A stretch of 6,091 nt of DNA from an uncultured Sphingomonadales bacterium. Its GTDB lineage: Bacteria > Pseudomonadota > Alphaproteobacteria > Sphingomonadales > Sphingomonadaceae. The notes beneath the pieces were generated by a model, which was not told the DNA's origin, did not search any database, and saw only the letters and a program-made list of their open reading frames with translations. Shown in pieces: positions 1-5,531 of the stretch (positions within the stretch are counted from its first letter, which is position 1; each line of letters opens with the position of its first letter). The DNA is taken from NCBI GenBank assembly GCA_903911985.1, contig CAIWFP010000268.1, positions 1 through 6,091 of the forward strand, given 5' to 3'. A program made the translations under genes and the position numbers.

Positions 1-339
1 ATGCTCGGAAGGGGTGTGGAAATGGAACTGCAGTAGATTGTACTTCACGCCCCCCACAGTGACGAACGAGCCTGCAGGCACATTCGCCTTCAGCGTGGCC
101 CATTCCTGCTTCACGGCCCCAGCGGCATTATAGGTGTTGAGCACATAGAGCGCGGCATCACTGGCGAAATTGGCCGAGATCGGGCTGGCCTTGACCGCCC
201 TTGCCACCTTGCCAGCCGGGATATCGATGGGCGATTGGCGGACCCCTTCGGCCTGAGCCGTCATCGCGCTCAGAAGACCCATTGCGCCCAAACCGAGCAT
301 CAACGGACGGATGCGAGTCTTCCTTGAGTATCGCGTCAT
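1..339 (-). CDS. Alpha-type carbonic anhydrase, exported, N-terminal part (cut by window edge)
   Basis: The first 113 residues of an alpha-class carbonic anhydrase, the zinc enzyme that interconverts CO2 and bicarbonate, are visible; the rest lies left of the window. Residues 1-30 form a signal peptide: basic start (RKTRIR), hydrophobic core (PLMLGLGAMGLLSAM) and an AQA cleavage site, so a periplasmic location is likely. The family signature QSPIDI is at 35-40, and QFHFHTPSEH at 104-113 carries two of the three zinc histidines (H106, H108) plus the conserved glutamate E112. The start is supported by AGGGGAAG about 5 bases upstream and by the signal peptide beginning there, although the frame stays open further upstream. 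Only about four residues separate the cleavage site from QSPIDI, where most family members have roughly 25-30. The usual NGH segment with the proton-shuttle histidine is not recognisable. The third zinc histidine is outside the window, so activity cannot be judged. Confidence 0.88.
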   Translation of the reverse strand, partial: MTRYSRKTRIRPLMLGLGAMGLLSAMTAQAEGVRQSPIDIPAGKVARAVKASPISANFASDAALYVLNTYNAAGAVKQEWATLKANVPAGSFVTVGGVKYNLLQFHFHTPSEH

Positions 340-400
340 TTCAACTTCCCCTAAAGATCTGCGCTTTGCCACCCAACCGGGCTGCAATTGAACGCTACCA

Positions 401-415
401 TGTGATTGCGTCACA
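401..415. promoter_or_regulatory. Perfect inverted repeat TGTGA-N5-TCACA upstream of the carbonic anhydrase gene
   Basis: Two perfect 5-base arms (TGTGA and TCACA) flank a 5-base centre, about 69 bases upstream of the carbonic anhydrase start. The arms are those of a Crp/Fnr-family site, but the classical Crp spacing is six bases rather than five. It may be a variant operator or a chance palindrome. I see no clear -35/-10 pair nearby that would settle its role. Confidence 0.3.
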
Positions 416-417
416 CA

Positions 418-455
418 GAGTAGTTGGCGCATAGTTCTTTATGAGTAGTTAGCGC
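418..455. repeat. Tandem 13-base direct repeats (period 25) upstream of the carbonic anhydrase gene
   Basis: GAGTAGTTGGCGC (418-430) and GAGTAGTTAGCGC (443-455) match at 12 of 13 bases and start 25 bases apart. A further TAGTT lies between them at 432-436, giving three TAGTT cores at 421, 432 and 446. The block sits about 80-115 bases upstream of the carbonic anhydrase start and just beyond the palindrome at 401-415. Direct repeats at roughly helical spacing are typical of response-regulator sites, but no specific regulator can be named. Confidence 0.35.
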
Positions 456-546
456 CGCGCAAGACTCAAAATCGACGGCACTGAGGAGCCGTGCACTGAG
501 CGGAAGCCGCGGTGTTTCGCTTGGGGTGTTCAGACCGCGCGATGGC

Positions 547-572
547 GAGCAGGGCGCCAATGGCCCTTGCTC
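547..572 (-). terminator. Hairpin just downstream of the CHAP-domain gene (weak terminator candidate)
   Basis: The arms GAGCA-GGGC (547-555) and GCCC-T-TGCTC (563-572) form a 9 bp stem with one bulged base and a 7-base loop, starting 11 bases past the CHAP gene's stop codon. No T-run follows on the minus strand. It could be a transcript-end stabilising hairpin or a weak terminator rather than a canonical intrinsic terminator. Confidence 0.25.
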
Positions 573-583
573 ATCGGCGTTGC

Positions 584-1072
584 TTAGGCGCTCGCCTTGG
601 GGGCGGCCGTGTTGTTCGCCACTTCGGTGTGGGCGGGGTAGATGAAACCGTGGGCAGAAGCCTGACGCTGACCGAGCGATTTGGTCGGCGCATACCACAC
701 GCGCACCTGGCTCCAGTCGCCCGCATCGGACACATCAACGGCCAGAGCCTCGTGTTCCACCATGCCGGGGCGCGACCAGTTGGCATGGTTGAGGAGAATG
801 TGCCGGGCGTCGATGACCTTGGCGACCACCGCGACATGACCCATCGGCATGGCGTGCGAAGCGCCAAAGGCCAGCACGGCACCGGTCACCGGCTGTTGCC
901 CGCGATCATAGCGGCCCTCGGCATTGTCCCACCAGCTGCGGGCATTGCCGGAGAGCTGCACCGCCGAAACCGAGCGGGCATAGGCAACGCACTGCAGATG
1001 TGCCTGCGCCGGGGCCGGCAGGGCCAGCAGCGAGAACAGGGCAAGGATGGCGGCGAGGGCGGAGCGAAGCAT
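584..1072 (-). CDS. Secreted CHAP-domain cysteine amidase/peptidase
   Basis: A 162-residue protein with an N-terminal signal peptide (MLRSALAAILALFSLLALP, cleavage after PAQA at about residue 24), so it acts outside the cytoplasm. The mature part is essentially one CHAP (NlpC/P60-like) domain. The catalytic cysteine is C28 in QCVAYARS and the histidine is H79 in MGHVAVV. The third polar residue is probably N95 or N98 in the LLNHANWS segment. The motifs SWWDNAEGRYDRG and DWSQVRVWYAPT are ones I associate with the short CHAP proteins common in sphingomonads. CHAP enzymes cleave amide bonds in peptidoglycan stem peptides or related amides, but the substrate here is unknown. The start at 1072 is chosen for its AGGA eight bases upstream and because the signal peptide begins there; the frame remains open to 1249. 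The gene stands alone between two gaps, and a 17-base palindrome lies upstream. Confidence 0.87.
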   Translation of the reverse strand: MLRSALAAILALFSLLALPAPAQAHLQCVAYARSVSAVQLSGNARSWWDNAEGRYDRGQQPVTGAVLAFGASHAMPMGHVAVVAKVIDARHILLNHANWSRPGMVEHEALAVDVSDAGDWSQVRVWYAPTKSLGQRQASAHGFIYPAHTEVANNTAAPKASA

Positions 1073-1134
1073 GCCGTTGTTCCTAACAGCATGGGGGGAT
1101 TCGCCTAGGTCAGCGCCCATCAACTCAACGTGGC

Positions 1135-1151
1135 GGATGAACCGTTCATCC
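1135..1151. promoter_or_regulatory. Inverted repeat GGATGAA-N3-TTCATCC upstream of the CHAP gene
   Basis: A perfect 7+7 base inverted repeat with a 3-base centre (CCG) lies 63-79 bases upstream of the CHAP-domain start, in the 180 bp gap between that gene and the coiled-coil gene. Its position suits a repressor or activator operator. A transcript hairpin is also possible. I recognise no named regulator motif. Confidence 0.35.
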
Positions 1152-1252
1152 CGCAGTTGCGAAGGCCATGTGGAAAACAGGGTGTGCTGCGGGCTGCCGT
1201 GGCCGATCTGGGGTGGCCGGATAGGCGCCCTCCCCCAACGGGCGAGCAAAAT

Positions 1253-2608
1253 CTAGCGCGCCTCCGCCCTCTTGTTCGTTTCCGCCTGAGTGGCGTAGAA
1301 CCGCACCTCGTTAAGCTGCGAGGCCAGCTCTTTCTCCAGCTCGAACACGCGGGCGTTAAGCGCCTCCAGCGTATCGTGATAGAGGGCGCTCTGCTCCTCG
1401 ATTTGCGAGGCTTGCGCGGCGACCTCGTTTTCCAGCCGCTTGACGTCAACCTCGCGCCCGCGCAGTGCTTGCGTGGTCGCATCCAGCCGGGCGGCCATGG
1501 CTTCGCGCGATTGTTCGATCTGCGACTTTGCCGCGAGTGTGGCATCGAGATTGCCGCCGGTCCGGGCCAGCTTGCCCTCGAGTCGGGCGACCGTCACCTC
1601 GAACTGCGTGGTCGCCTCCTGCAGGTGGCGGACGTCGGTCATCACCTTTTCATTCTCGATCTTCAGGTCGGAATTGATCTGCTCGAGCATCCTGACGCTT
1701 GACCGAAGGCTGTCGGCCTCAAAGCGCACAAGGTTGAGGTCCGCTTCCTTGGCCTTTGTATCGCTCTGGTATTTTTCAAACAGCTTGGACATTTCGCTGC
1801 GGGTCTGATCGGCCTCCAGCCCCTTCTGGTTGGCGAATTGCAGAACGCGGCTGTTCTCGTGAGACAGGGACTCGGCCGATTGTTTCAATTCGGTGATTTC
1901 TTCGCCCTTGAGCTGTAGCGATGCCTCGTTGGTTTCACAGCGCTTGGCCAGCAGGACAGACTTCTCATGCGCTTCGTTATAGCTGGCCGACAATTCGGCG
2001 ATCCGGTTGCTGTCAGCCTCAACCCGCAGCTTGAGGGCGCCGCATTCCAGCCGCAGCCCTTCGGCTTCGTCCTGCGCGATGGCCAATTGGCTGGACGTGC
2101 GCGACAGTAACTCGTCGACCTCCTTCTTGGAGATGCCGAGCAGATGATGGCGGTGTTCGATCGCCTCCAGTTCCGCCCGCGCCTTTTCAAGCGCCTCGGC
2201 TGTTTCCTTCAGCTTTGAGCGACTGGCGACGATTTCGCGATGGAGATCCTCGTTCTCGGCGGTTTTCTCGGAGAGTTTGCCCTGCGCGTGATCGAGCCCC
2301 TGGCGCAAAGCGACGTTGGCCGCGGCAAGTCGGCGGTGTTCGTCAAAGGTCGAGGCCATTTCGCCCTTTAGCGAACGCATCTGATCGGACAGTTGTTGCA
2401 CTGTCGCCAGACCCTGACTGACCGACCACATGTAATGATCGACCGATTGTTGCGATTTCGCGAGAAATTCGAAGGCGGCGGAATCTTCGGTGCCGTGGCC
2501 ACCGGGCGCTTCCTCCCCGCCCTTCGGGTGGTGCCATTCACGCCCGATTGGCTCCACCGAAGCGGAGATGCCCGCGCTCCGCGCAAACAAATTGTGCAGC
2601 ATCCCCAT
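1253..2608 (-). CDS. Long coiled-coil protein, crescentin-like filament candidate
   Basis: A 451-residue protein with no signal peptide or membrane segment, probably cytoplasmic. Residues 1-45 form a short Gly/His/Pro-containing head (HHPKGGEEAPGGHG around 26-39). From about 45 to 440 the sequence is a heptad-rich helical rod full of Glu, Lys, Ala, Leu, Gln and Arg, with no proline at all after residue 35. Possible breaks lie around LLGISKK (156-162) and GGN (351-353). A short head, a long rod and a length near 430-450 match crescentin, the intermediate-filament-like cell-curvature protein of Caulobacter, and similar alphaproteobacterial proteins. Coiled coils look alike by composition, so an SMC-like fragment, a polar scaffold or another structural protein are alternatives. 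AGGGGAG five bases before the ATG supports this start over the Met at residue 3. The gene is monocistronic and divergent from the metabolic operon. Coiled-coil rod: confident. Crescentin identity: tentative. Confidence 0.85.
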   Translation of the reverse strand: MGMLHNLFARSAGISASVEPIGREWHHPKGGEEAPGGHGTEDSAAFEFLAKSQQSVDHYMWSVSQGLATVQQLSDQMRSLKGEMASTFDEHRRLAAANVALRQGLDHAQGKLSEKTAENEDLHREIVASRSKLKETAEALEKARAELEAIEHRHHLLGISKKEVDELLSRTSSQLAIAQDEAEGLRLECGALKLRVEADSNRIAELSASYNEAHEKSVLLAKRCETNEASLQLKGEEITELKQSAESLSHENSRVLQFANQKGLEADQTRSEMSKLFEKYQSDTKAKEADLNLVRFEADSLRSSVRMLEQINSDLKIENEKVMTDVRHLQEATTQFEVTVARLEGKLARTGGNLDATLAAKSQIEQSREAMAARLDATTQALRGREVDVKRLENEVAAQASQIEEQSALYHDTLEALNARVFELEKELASQLNEVRFYATQAETNKRAEAR

Positions 2609-2676
2609 GTCCGCTCCCCTTAATTATTATATTTAGCAATACCCAGCACCCATCGGGTGTGGCATGTCATCGGGAG

Positions 2677-2705
2677 ATTATGTTGTAGAATCAGGGGTAT
2701 AACAA
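2677..2705 (-). promoter_or_regulatory. Predicted sigma-70-type promoter of the coiled-coil gene
   Basis: On the minus strand, TTGTTA (2705-2700) and CATAAT (2682-2677) are separated by exactly 17 bases, matching the -35 and -10 consensus at four and five of six positions. Transcription would begin near 2670, leaving a leader of about 60 bases. The sequence TTCTACAAC, also present in the promoter region between the GntR and dehydrogenase genes, ends at the -10 box. Confirmation needs a mapped transcript start. Confidence 0.42.
2682..2705. promoter_or_regulatory. Degenerate FadR-family half-sites (GTTGTAG motif)
   Basis: TTGTAGAATCA (2683-2693) and GGGTATAACAA (2695-2705) each match the FadR-subfamily consensus TNGTNNNACNA with one mismatch, and their centres are 12 bases apart. 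GTTGTAGAA (2682-2690) is identical to the reverse complement of part of the operator at 5366-5376. The sites overlap the predicted minus-strand promoter. They lie about 240 bases upstream of the hydratase start, so which gene they would control is unclear. Confidence 0.3.
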
Positions 2706-2900
2706 TAGAGTGACGGTGCTATAGGGGCAATCGCCTACCTTCTGCGGGATGGCATATCCGTTTCGCGCCTCATGCCACTGCACCGGAAGGCTAGAGCGGC
2801 GCCGCGCGCCCACCCGCACCTTGACGCGCTTGGGTGCGATGGGCGAAGCAGGGCCATGGCACGAAGCTTCCCGAACGACCAGGAAGCAGTAGGCCGCGTT

Positions 2901-2942
2901 GGAGGAAATGTTTCCATGAATTCAGGTCGGGGAACGGATTGA
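2901..2942 (+). other. Strong Shine-Dalgarno plus 8-codon leader ORF before the hydratase gene
   Basis: GGAGGA (2901-2906) is the best ribosome binding site in this intergenic region, yet it lies 37 bases before the hydratase ATG. Nine bases after it an ATG (2916) opens a frame encoding MNSGRGTD, whose TGA ends one base before the hydratase start at 2944. Another ATG at 2908 opens a three-codon frame. Reinitiation from this leader could drive hydratase translation. Chance cannot be excluded for so short a frame. Confidence 0.3.
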
Positions 2943-2943
2943 G

Positions 2944-3810
2944 ATGAGCCCGGTTCTGGACCTGACGCGCCTACGCGCGTGGATTGGCCGCGAGGAGATC
3001 GCCGGGGACATGTTGACGCCCGCTCTGGCCGAGCGGTTTCATGCGGCGCTGGATCTGCCCGGTGTTCCGGCGGCCGAGGGCGAGGTGGCGCCGCGACTGA
3101 TCCATTTCTGCCTGTGCCAGCCGGCGGTGCCCACCGCCGGGCTGGGCAACGACGGCCATCCGCGCACCGGCGGGTTCCTGCCTCCGGTGCCGCTGCCCCG
3201 ACGGATGTGGGCGGCCAGCGAGTTGCGCTTTACCGGCGATTTGCGGGTGGGCGATGAAGTGCGGCGGCGCTCGCGCATCAGCGATGTGACCGCCAAGGAA
3301 GGGCGCAGCGGGACCCTGTGCTTCGTGACGGTCGAGCATGAGATTTCGGTCGGTGCGCGGGTGGTTATCGCGGAGCGGCAGTCGCTGGTTTATCGCGCGG
3401 CCGACGTGGCGCCTGCCGCCCAGCCCGTCGCTGCTGCCCCCGGACCTGCGGCGGAAGCGGGCGAAACAGTTGAGGTGCGCGATGCCACGCCGCCGCTGTT
3501 GTTTCGCTATTCGGCGCTCACCTTCAACGCCCACCGCATTCACTATGATCTGCCCTACGCGATGCAGGAGGAGGGTTACCCGGGGCTGGTGGTGCATGGG
3601 CCGTTGCAGGCGACGCTGCTGCTCCATCTGGCGGCGCGCTGTCGTGACGGTCGTCCGCCAGACGAATTCGAATTTCGCGCCGCCTCGCCCCTCTTCGTGC
3701 AAGATCCGCTGATGCTCCACGCGGGGGCGGTGCAAGGCGATCGTCTGGATTTGTGGACGGCGCGGCCGCAAGGGCCCTATGCCATGCGTGCCGTGGCCAA
3801 GTGGCTGTGA
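2944..3810 (+). CDS. MaoC/hotdog-fold acyl-CoA hydratase (mesaconyl-/itaconyl-CoA hydratase type)
   Basis: A 288-residue double-hotdog hydratase of the FAS1-type dehydratase/MaoC group, which adds water across, or removes it from, the double bond of an enoyl-CoA. The N-terminal half (1-150) is the degenerate hotdog, with GGFLPPVPLPRRMWA and FTGDLRVGDEVRRRS. A linker rich in Ala and Pro follows at about 152-175. The C-terminal half carries the signature FNAHRIHYDLPYAMQEEGY followed by PGLVVHGPLQATLLL at 194-227, with likely catalytic N195, H197 and H200. Length and signature fit the mesaconyl-C4-CoA / itaconyl-CoA hydratase group. It overlaps a CitE-like lyase gene, the pairing seen in itaconate degradation. 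The start is fixed by an in-frame stop at 2917 and the absence of another ATG; a weak GGGGA lies about ten bases upstream. Substrate is inferred from context only. Confidence 0.85.
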   Translation: MSPVLDLTRLRAWIGREEIAGDMLTPALAERFHAALDLPGVPAAEGEVAPRLIHFCLCQPAVPTAGLGNDGHPRTGGFLPPVPLPRRMWAASELRFTGDLRVGDEVRRRSRISDVTAKEGRSGTLCFVTVEHEISVGARVVIAERQSLVYRAADVAPAAQPVAAAPGPAAEAGETVEVRDATPPLLFRYSALTFNAHRIHYDLPYAMQEEGYPGLVVHGPLQATLLLHLAARCRDGRPPDEFEFRAASPLFVQDPLMLHAGAVQGDRLDLWTARPQGPYAMRAVAKWL

Positions 3811-4643
3811 ACGGGCAGGCCGAAGGTGGGCTGGGCGGGATCATCGCGCCGCTGTTCGTGCCCGCGCACCGCCCCGAACGCTTTGCCAAGGCCGCCGCAA
3901 GCGGGGCTGACGCGATCATTCTCGACCTTGAGGATGCGGTGCCGGTTGATGCCAAGGAGGCCGCCCGCGCCGCTTTGCGGTCGCTGCCCGATGGCGTGCC
4001 GGTGCTGGTGCGGATCAATGCTGCCGGCACACCATGGCACGAGGGCGACCTGGCGGCCCTGCGCGACCTGTCCATTACCGGGCCCCTTGCGGGCATCGTT
4101 CTGCCCAAGGCCGAGGTTCTGGCCGATATCGCCCGCGTCGCCCTGCTTCACCCGGTTGTCGCCCTGATCGAGACGGCGCGGGGCCTTGCCGGGGCGCGGC
4201 AGATCGCGGCGGCGCACGGGGTGGCGCGGCTGGCCTTTGGATCGATCGACTTCGCCGCCGATCTGGGCTGCGGGCATGAGCGCGAGGCTCTGGCCTCCGC
4301 CCGGTGCGAGCTGGTGCTGGCCTCGCGGCTGGCCGGGCTGGCGGCTCCGCTTGATGGTGTGACCGCGAACTTTCGCGATGACGCGGCGGCGGCCGGCGAC
4401 GCCCGCTATGCGCGCATGCTGGGCTTTGGCGGCAAGCTGGCGATTCACCCTCAGCAGGTGGCGCCTATTCTCGGCGGCTTCCGCCCGCTCGACGAGGAGG
4501 CCGACTGGGCGCGGCGGGTGCTGGCCAGTGGCGATGGCGCGGTTGCCCTCGATGGGGCGATGATCGACGAGCCGGTGCGGGCCCGGGCGCGCTGGGTGCT
4601 GGCGCGTTTGGCCGCGGTGGATCGCGCTGGGCGTGGGGTGTAG
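3807..4643 (+). CDS. CitE-like acyl-CoA lyase (HpcH/HpaI aldolase / citrate lyase beta family)
   Basis: A 278-residue CitE-like lyase. The family cleaves or forms C-C bonds in malyl-, citramalyl- or related CoA thioesters, using a divalent metal in a TIM barrel. Motifs in order from the GTG start: LFVPAHRPERFAKAA (16-30), SGADAIILDLEDAV (32-45), the substrate-binding arginine in VRIN (R69), LPKAE (99-103), the metal ligands E122 in ALIETARG and D148 in FGSIDFAADLG, 26 residues apart as in other CitE-like enzymes, and HPQQV (214-218). The start is a GTG whose last two bases belong to the upstream TGA (GTGA, 4 bp overlap); no clear Shine-Dalgarno is seen, which suggests translational coupling with the hydratase. 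An ATG at 3753 is in frame but would overlap the hydratase by 58 bases. Best guess: (S)-citramalyl-CoA or beta-methylmalyl-CoA lyase. Confidence 0.87.
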   Translation: MNGQAEGGLGGIIAPLFVPAHRPERFAKAAASGADAIILDLEDAVPVDAKEAARAALRSLPDGVPVLVRINAAGTPWHEGDLAALRDLSITGPLAGIVLPKAEVLADIARVALLHPVVALIETARGLAGARQIAAAHGVARLAFGSIDFAADLGCGHEREALASARCELVLASRLAGLAAPLDGVTANFRDDAAAAGDARYARMLGFGGKLAIHPQQVAPILGGFRPLDEEADWARRVLASGDGAVALDGAMIDEPVRARARWVLARLAAVDRAGRGV

Positions 4644-4677
4644 CAAGACATCGTGCCTGCCATATTGACTCGGCGCC

Positions 4678-5346
4678 TCAGCTCGGGGCCCGCGTCGGCG
4701 TGAGGTTGCGCACGGCGGCGCGCACTTTTTCCACATGATCCCGTGCCGCCGCTTCCGCGCCGGTCTCGTCGCCCGCCGCTATCGCCTCATACATGGCCGA
4801 GTAGTCGGCCAGCCGCAGATCGCGCAGCTTTGGCGACTGGTATTGCGAATAGATGATGTGCATGCCGATGGCCGGGAACAGCCGGTTCAGCTCGCGGTTG
4901 CCCGCCACCTCCAGCAGGGCGCGATAAAACCTGCGCCGGGCCGCGCTGAACAGGGCGGGGTCATCGCGCAGCTTGGGATCGGCCAGCTGCTCCATCGCCA
5001 CGGTGAGCGAGGCGGCTTGGGCACCATGCGCGAAATTGCGCGCGGCCTCGCGGGCGGCAAAGGCGGTCAGCGCCTCGGCCACATCCAGCACCTCACGGGT
5101 CTGCCGCTCGTCCAGTTGGCGGATGATGCTGGAGCGGTTGGGCTGCAGCTCGATAACGCCGCGCGCGGCCAGCAATTGCATCGCCTCGCGCACGGCATTG
5201 CGGCCCACGGCAAAGCGCAGGGCCAGCTCCGTCTCCACCAGCCGCTGGCCGGTGACCAGCCGATGGTGCTCCAGATCCTCCATAATGCCGCGAGAGACCC
5301 TGCGCGCGGCAGTCGGCTCGGCAGTCGGCCCGGCTGGCGAATTCAT
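4678..5346 (-). CDS. GntR-family transcriptional regulator with FCD (FadR C-terminal) domain
   Basis: A 222-residue transcription factor. Residues about 12-78 form the GntR winged helix: GQRLVETELALRFAVGRNAVREAMQLLAARGVIEL, with the usual recognition-helix pattern RNAVREAM at 49-56. The FCD ligand domain follows, with DVAEALTAFAAREAA (88-102), LLEVAGN (144-150) and AIAAGDETGAEAAARDHVEKV (188-208). In most FCD proteins an Asp and three His bind a metal. By eye three of these positions are R137, Y141 and Y182, and only H204 remains, so metal binding may be lost. The effector is probably an acyl-CoA or organic acid from the neighbouring pathway. The gene is convergent with the lyase gene (34 bp gap) and divergent from the dehydrogenase. 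Autoregulation is likely, because a perfect FadR-family palindrome lies 20-30 bases upstream of its start. Confidence 0.88.
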   Translation of the reverse strand: MNSPAGPTAEPTAARRVSRGIMEDLEHHRLVTGQRLVETELALRFAVGRNAVREAMQLLAARGVIELQPNRSSIIRQLDERQTREVLDVAEALTAFAAREAARNFAHGAQAASLTVAMEQLADPKLRDDPALFSAARRRFYRALLEVAGNRELNRLFPAIGMHIIYSQYQSPKLRDLRLADYSAMYEAIAAGDETGAEAAARDHVEKVRAAVRNLTPTRAPS

Positions 5347-5361
5347 GCCTGAAGCCCCGTA

Positions 5362-5390
5362 TTGATTGTTCTACAACCTTGTTCCATAAT
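5362..5390 (+). promoter_or_regulatory. Predicted promoter of the acyl-CoA dehydrogenase gene, overlapping the GntR operator
   Basis: TTGATT (5362-5367) and CATAAT (5385-5390) lie 17 bases apart on the plus strand and match the -35 and -10 consensus at four and five of six positions. The palindrome TTGTTCTACAA occupies the -35 end and spacer, the classical place for a repressor site. The leader to the dehydrogenase ATG would be about 190 bases. The minus-strand promoter of the regulator must lie in the same region, but I could not identify a good pair. Confidence 0.42.
5366..5376. promoter_or_regulatory. GntR/FadR-family operator palindrome TTGTTCTACAA
   Basis: A perfect 4+4 inverted repeat (TTGT-TCT-ACAA) that matches the FadR-subfamily consensus TNGTNNNACNA at every fixed position. 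It is 20-30 bases upstream of the GntR start and within the predicted dehydrogenase promoter. A second copy with one mismatch, TTGTTCCATAA (5379-5389), is centred 13 bases away and could allow binding of two dimers. The cognate protein is presumably the adjacent GntR regulator. Confidence 0.55.
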
Positions 5391-5500
5391 ATGGCAGGAT
5401 GAAGCGAAACAGGCCCAGTGGCAAATAAAAACGAGGCAAATTGGCATCCGCGTGACCGCGCTGGCGCCGGCCTTCTCGTGAGTACGCTGTAGACGAACGC

Positions 5501-5529
5501 GTGCCCCTTTGGCACCTACAACCATTATG
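5501..5529. promoter_or_regulatory. Hairpin GTGCC-CCTTT-GGCAC followed by a third CTACAAC motif
   Basis: A perfect 5 bp stem with a 5-base loop (5501-5515) is followed directly by CTACAAC (5516-5522) and CATTAT (5523-5528). CTACAAC also occurs at 5371-5377 and, inverted, at 2682-2688. In this copy only half of the FadR-type palindrome is present. It may be an auxiliary operator or chance. Confidence 0.25.
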
Positions 5530-5531
5530 GC

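Larger units (their letters stand above)
2609..2943. other. 335 bp divergent intergenic region
   Basis: This gap separates the minus-strand coiled-coil gene from the plus-strand hydratase gene. It holds a predicted minus-strand promoter (2677-2705), a perfect TATAAT hexamer on the minus strand (2626-2631) probably too close to the start codon to be used, and an inverted repeat CACCC-ATC-GGGTG (2647-2659). It also holds a GTTGTAG motif shared with the regulator region, a 6 bp stem CGCACC/GGTGCG (2815-2820 with 2833-2838) and a short leader ORF at 2916-2942. I see no convincing -35/-10 pair for the plus-strand hydratase gene. The short open frame on the minus strand at 2735-2917 shows no protein-like features. 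Confidence 0.6.

Noticed and set aside
512..1108. Long plus-strand open frame opposite the CHAP-domain gene
   Set aside because: It is antisense to a gene with clear CHAP motifs and a signal peptide, and its own translation shows no recognisable domain.
1226..1244. CGCCC/GGGCG hairpin just after the coiled-coil gene as a terminator
   Set aside because: The stem is only 5 bp with a 9-base loop and no T-run, which is common by chance at this GC content.
2626..2631. Perfect TATAAT hexamer on the minus strand as the coiled-coil gene promoter
   Set aside because: It would leave only about ten bases before the start codon, cutting into the ribosome binding site, and no -35 box lies 16-18 bases upstream. 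The 2677-2705 pair fits better.
2735..2917. 60-codon minus-strand frame in the divergent intergenic region
   Set aside because: No ribosome binding site, Arg-rich composition and no similarity I recognise.
2971..3771. 266-codon minus-strand frame opposite the hydratase gene
   Set aside because: Its translation is Arg/His/Gln-rich with no domain pattern, as expected for the reverse of a GC-rich gene, while the plus strand encodes a clear hydratase.
4644..4677. Bidirectional terminator between the lyase and GntR genes
   Set aside because: The 34-base convergent gap contains no stable stem followed by a T-run on either strand.
3777..4736. 319-codon minus-strand frame opposite the CitE-like lyase gene
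   Set aside because: It covers a well-supported lyase and the end of the regulator gene and has no protein-like motifs.
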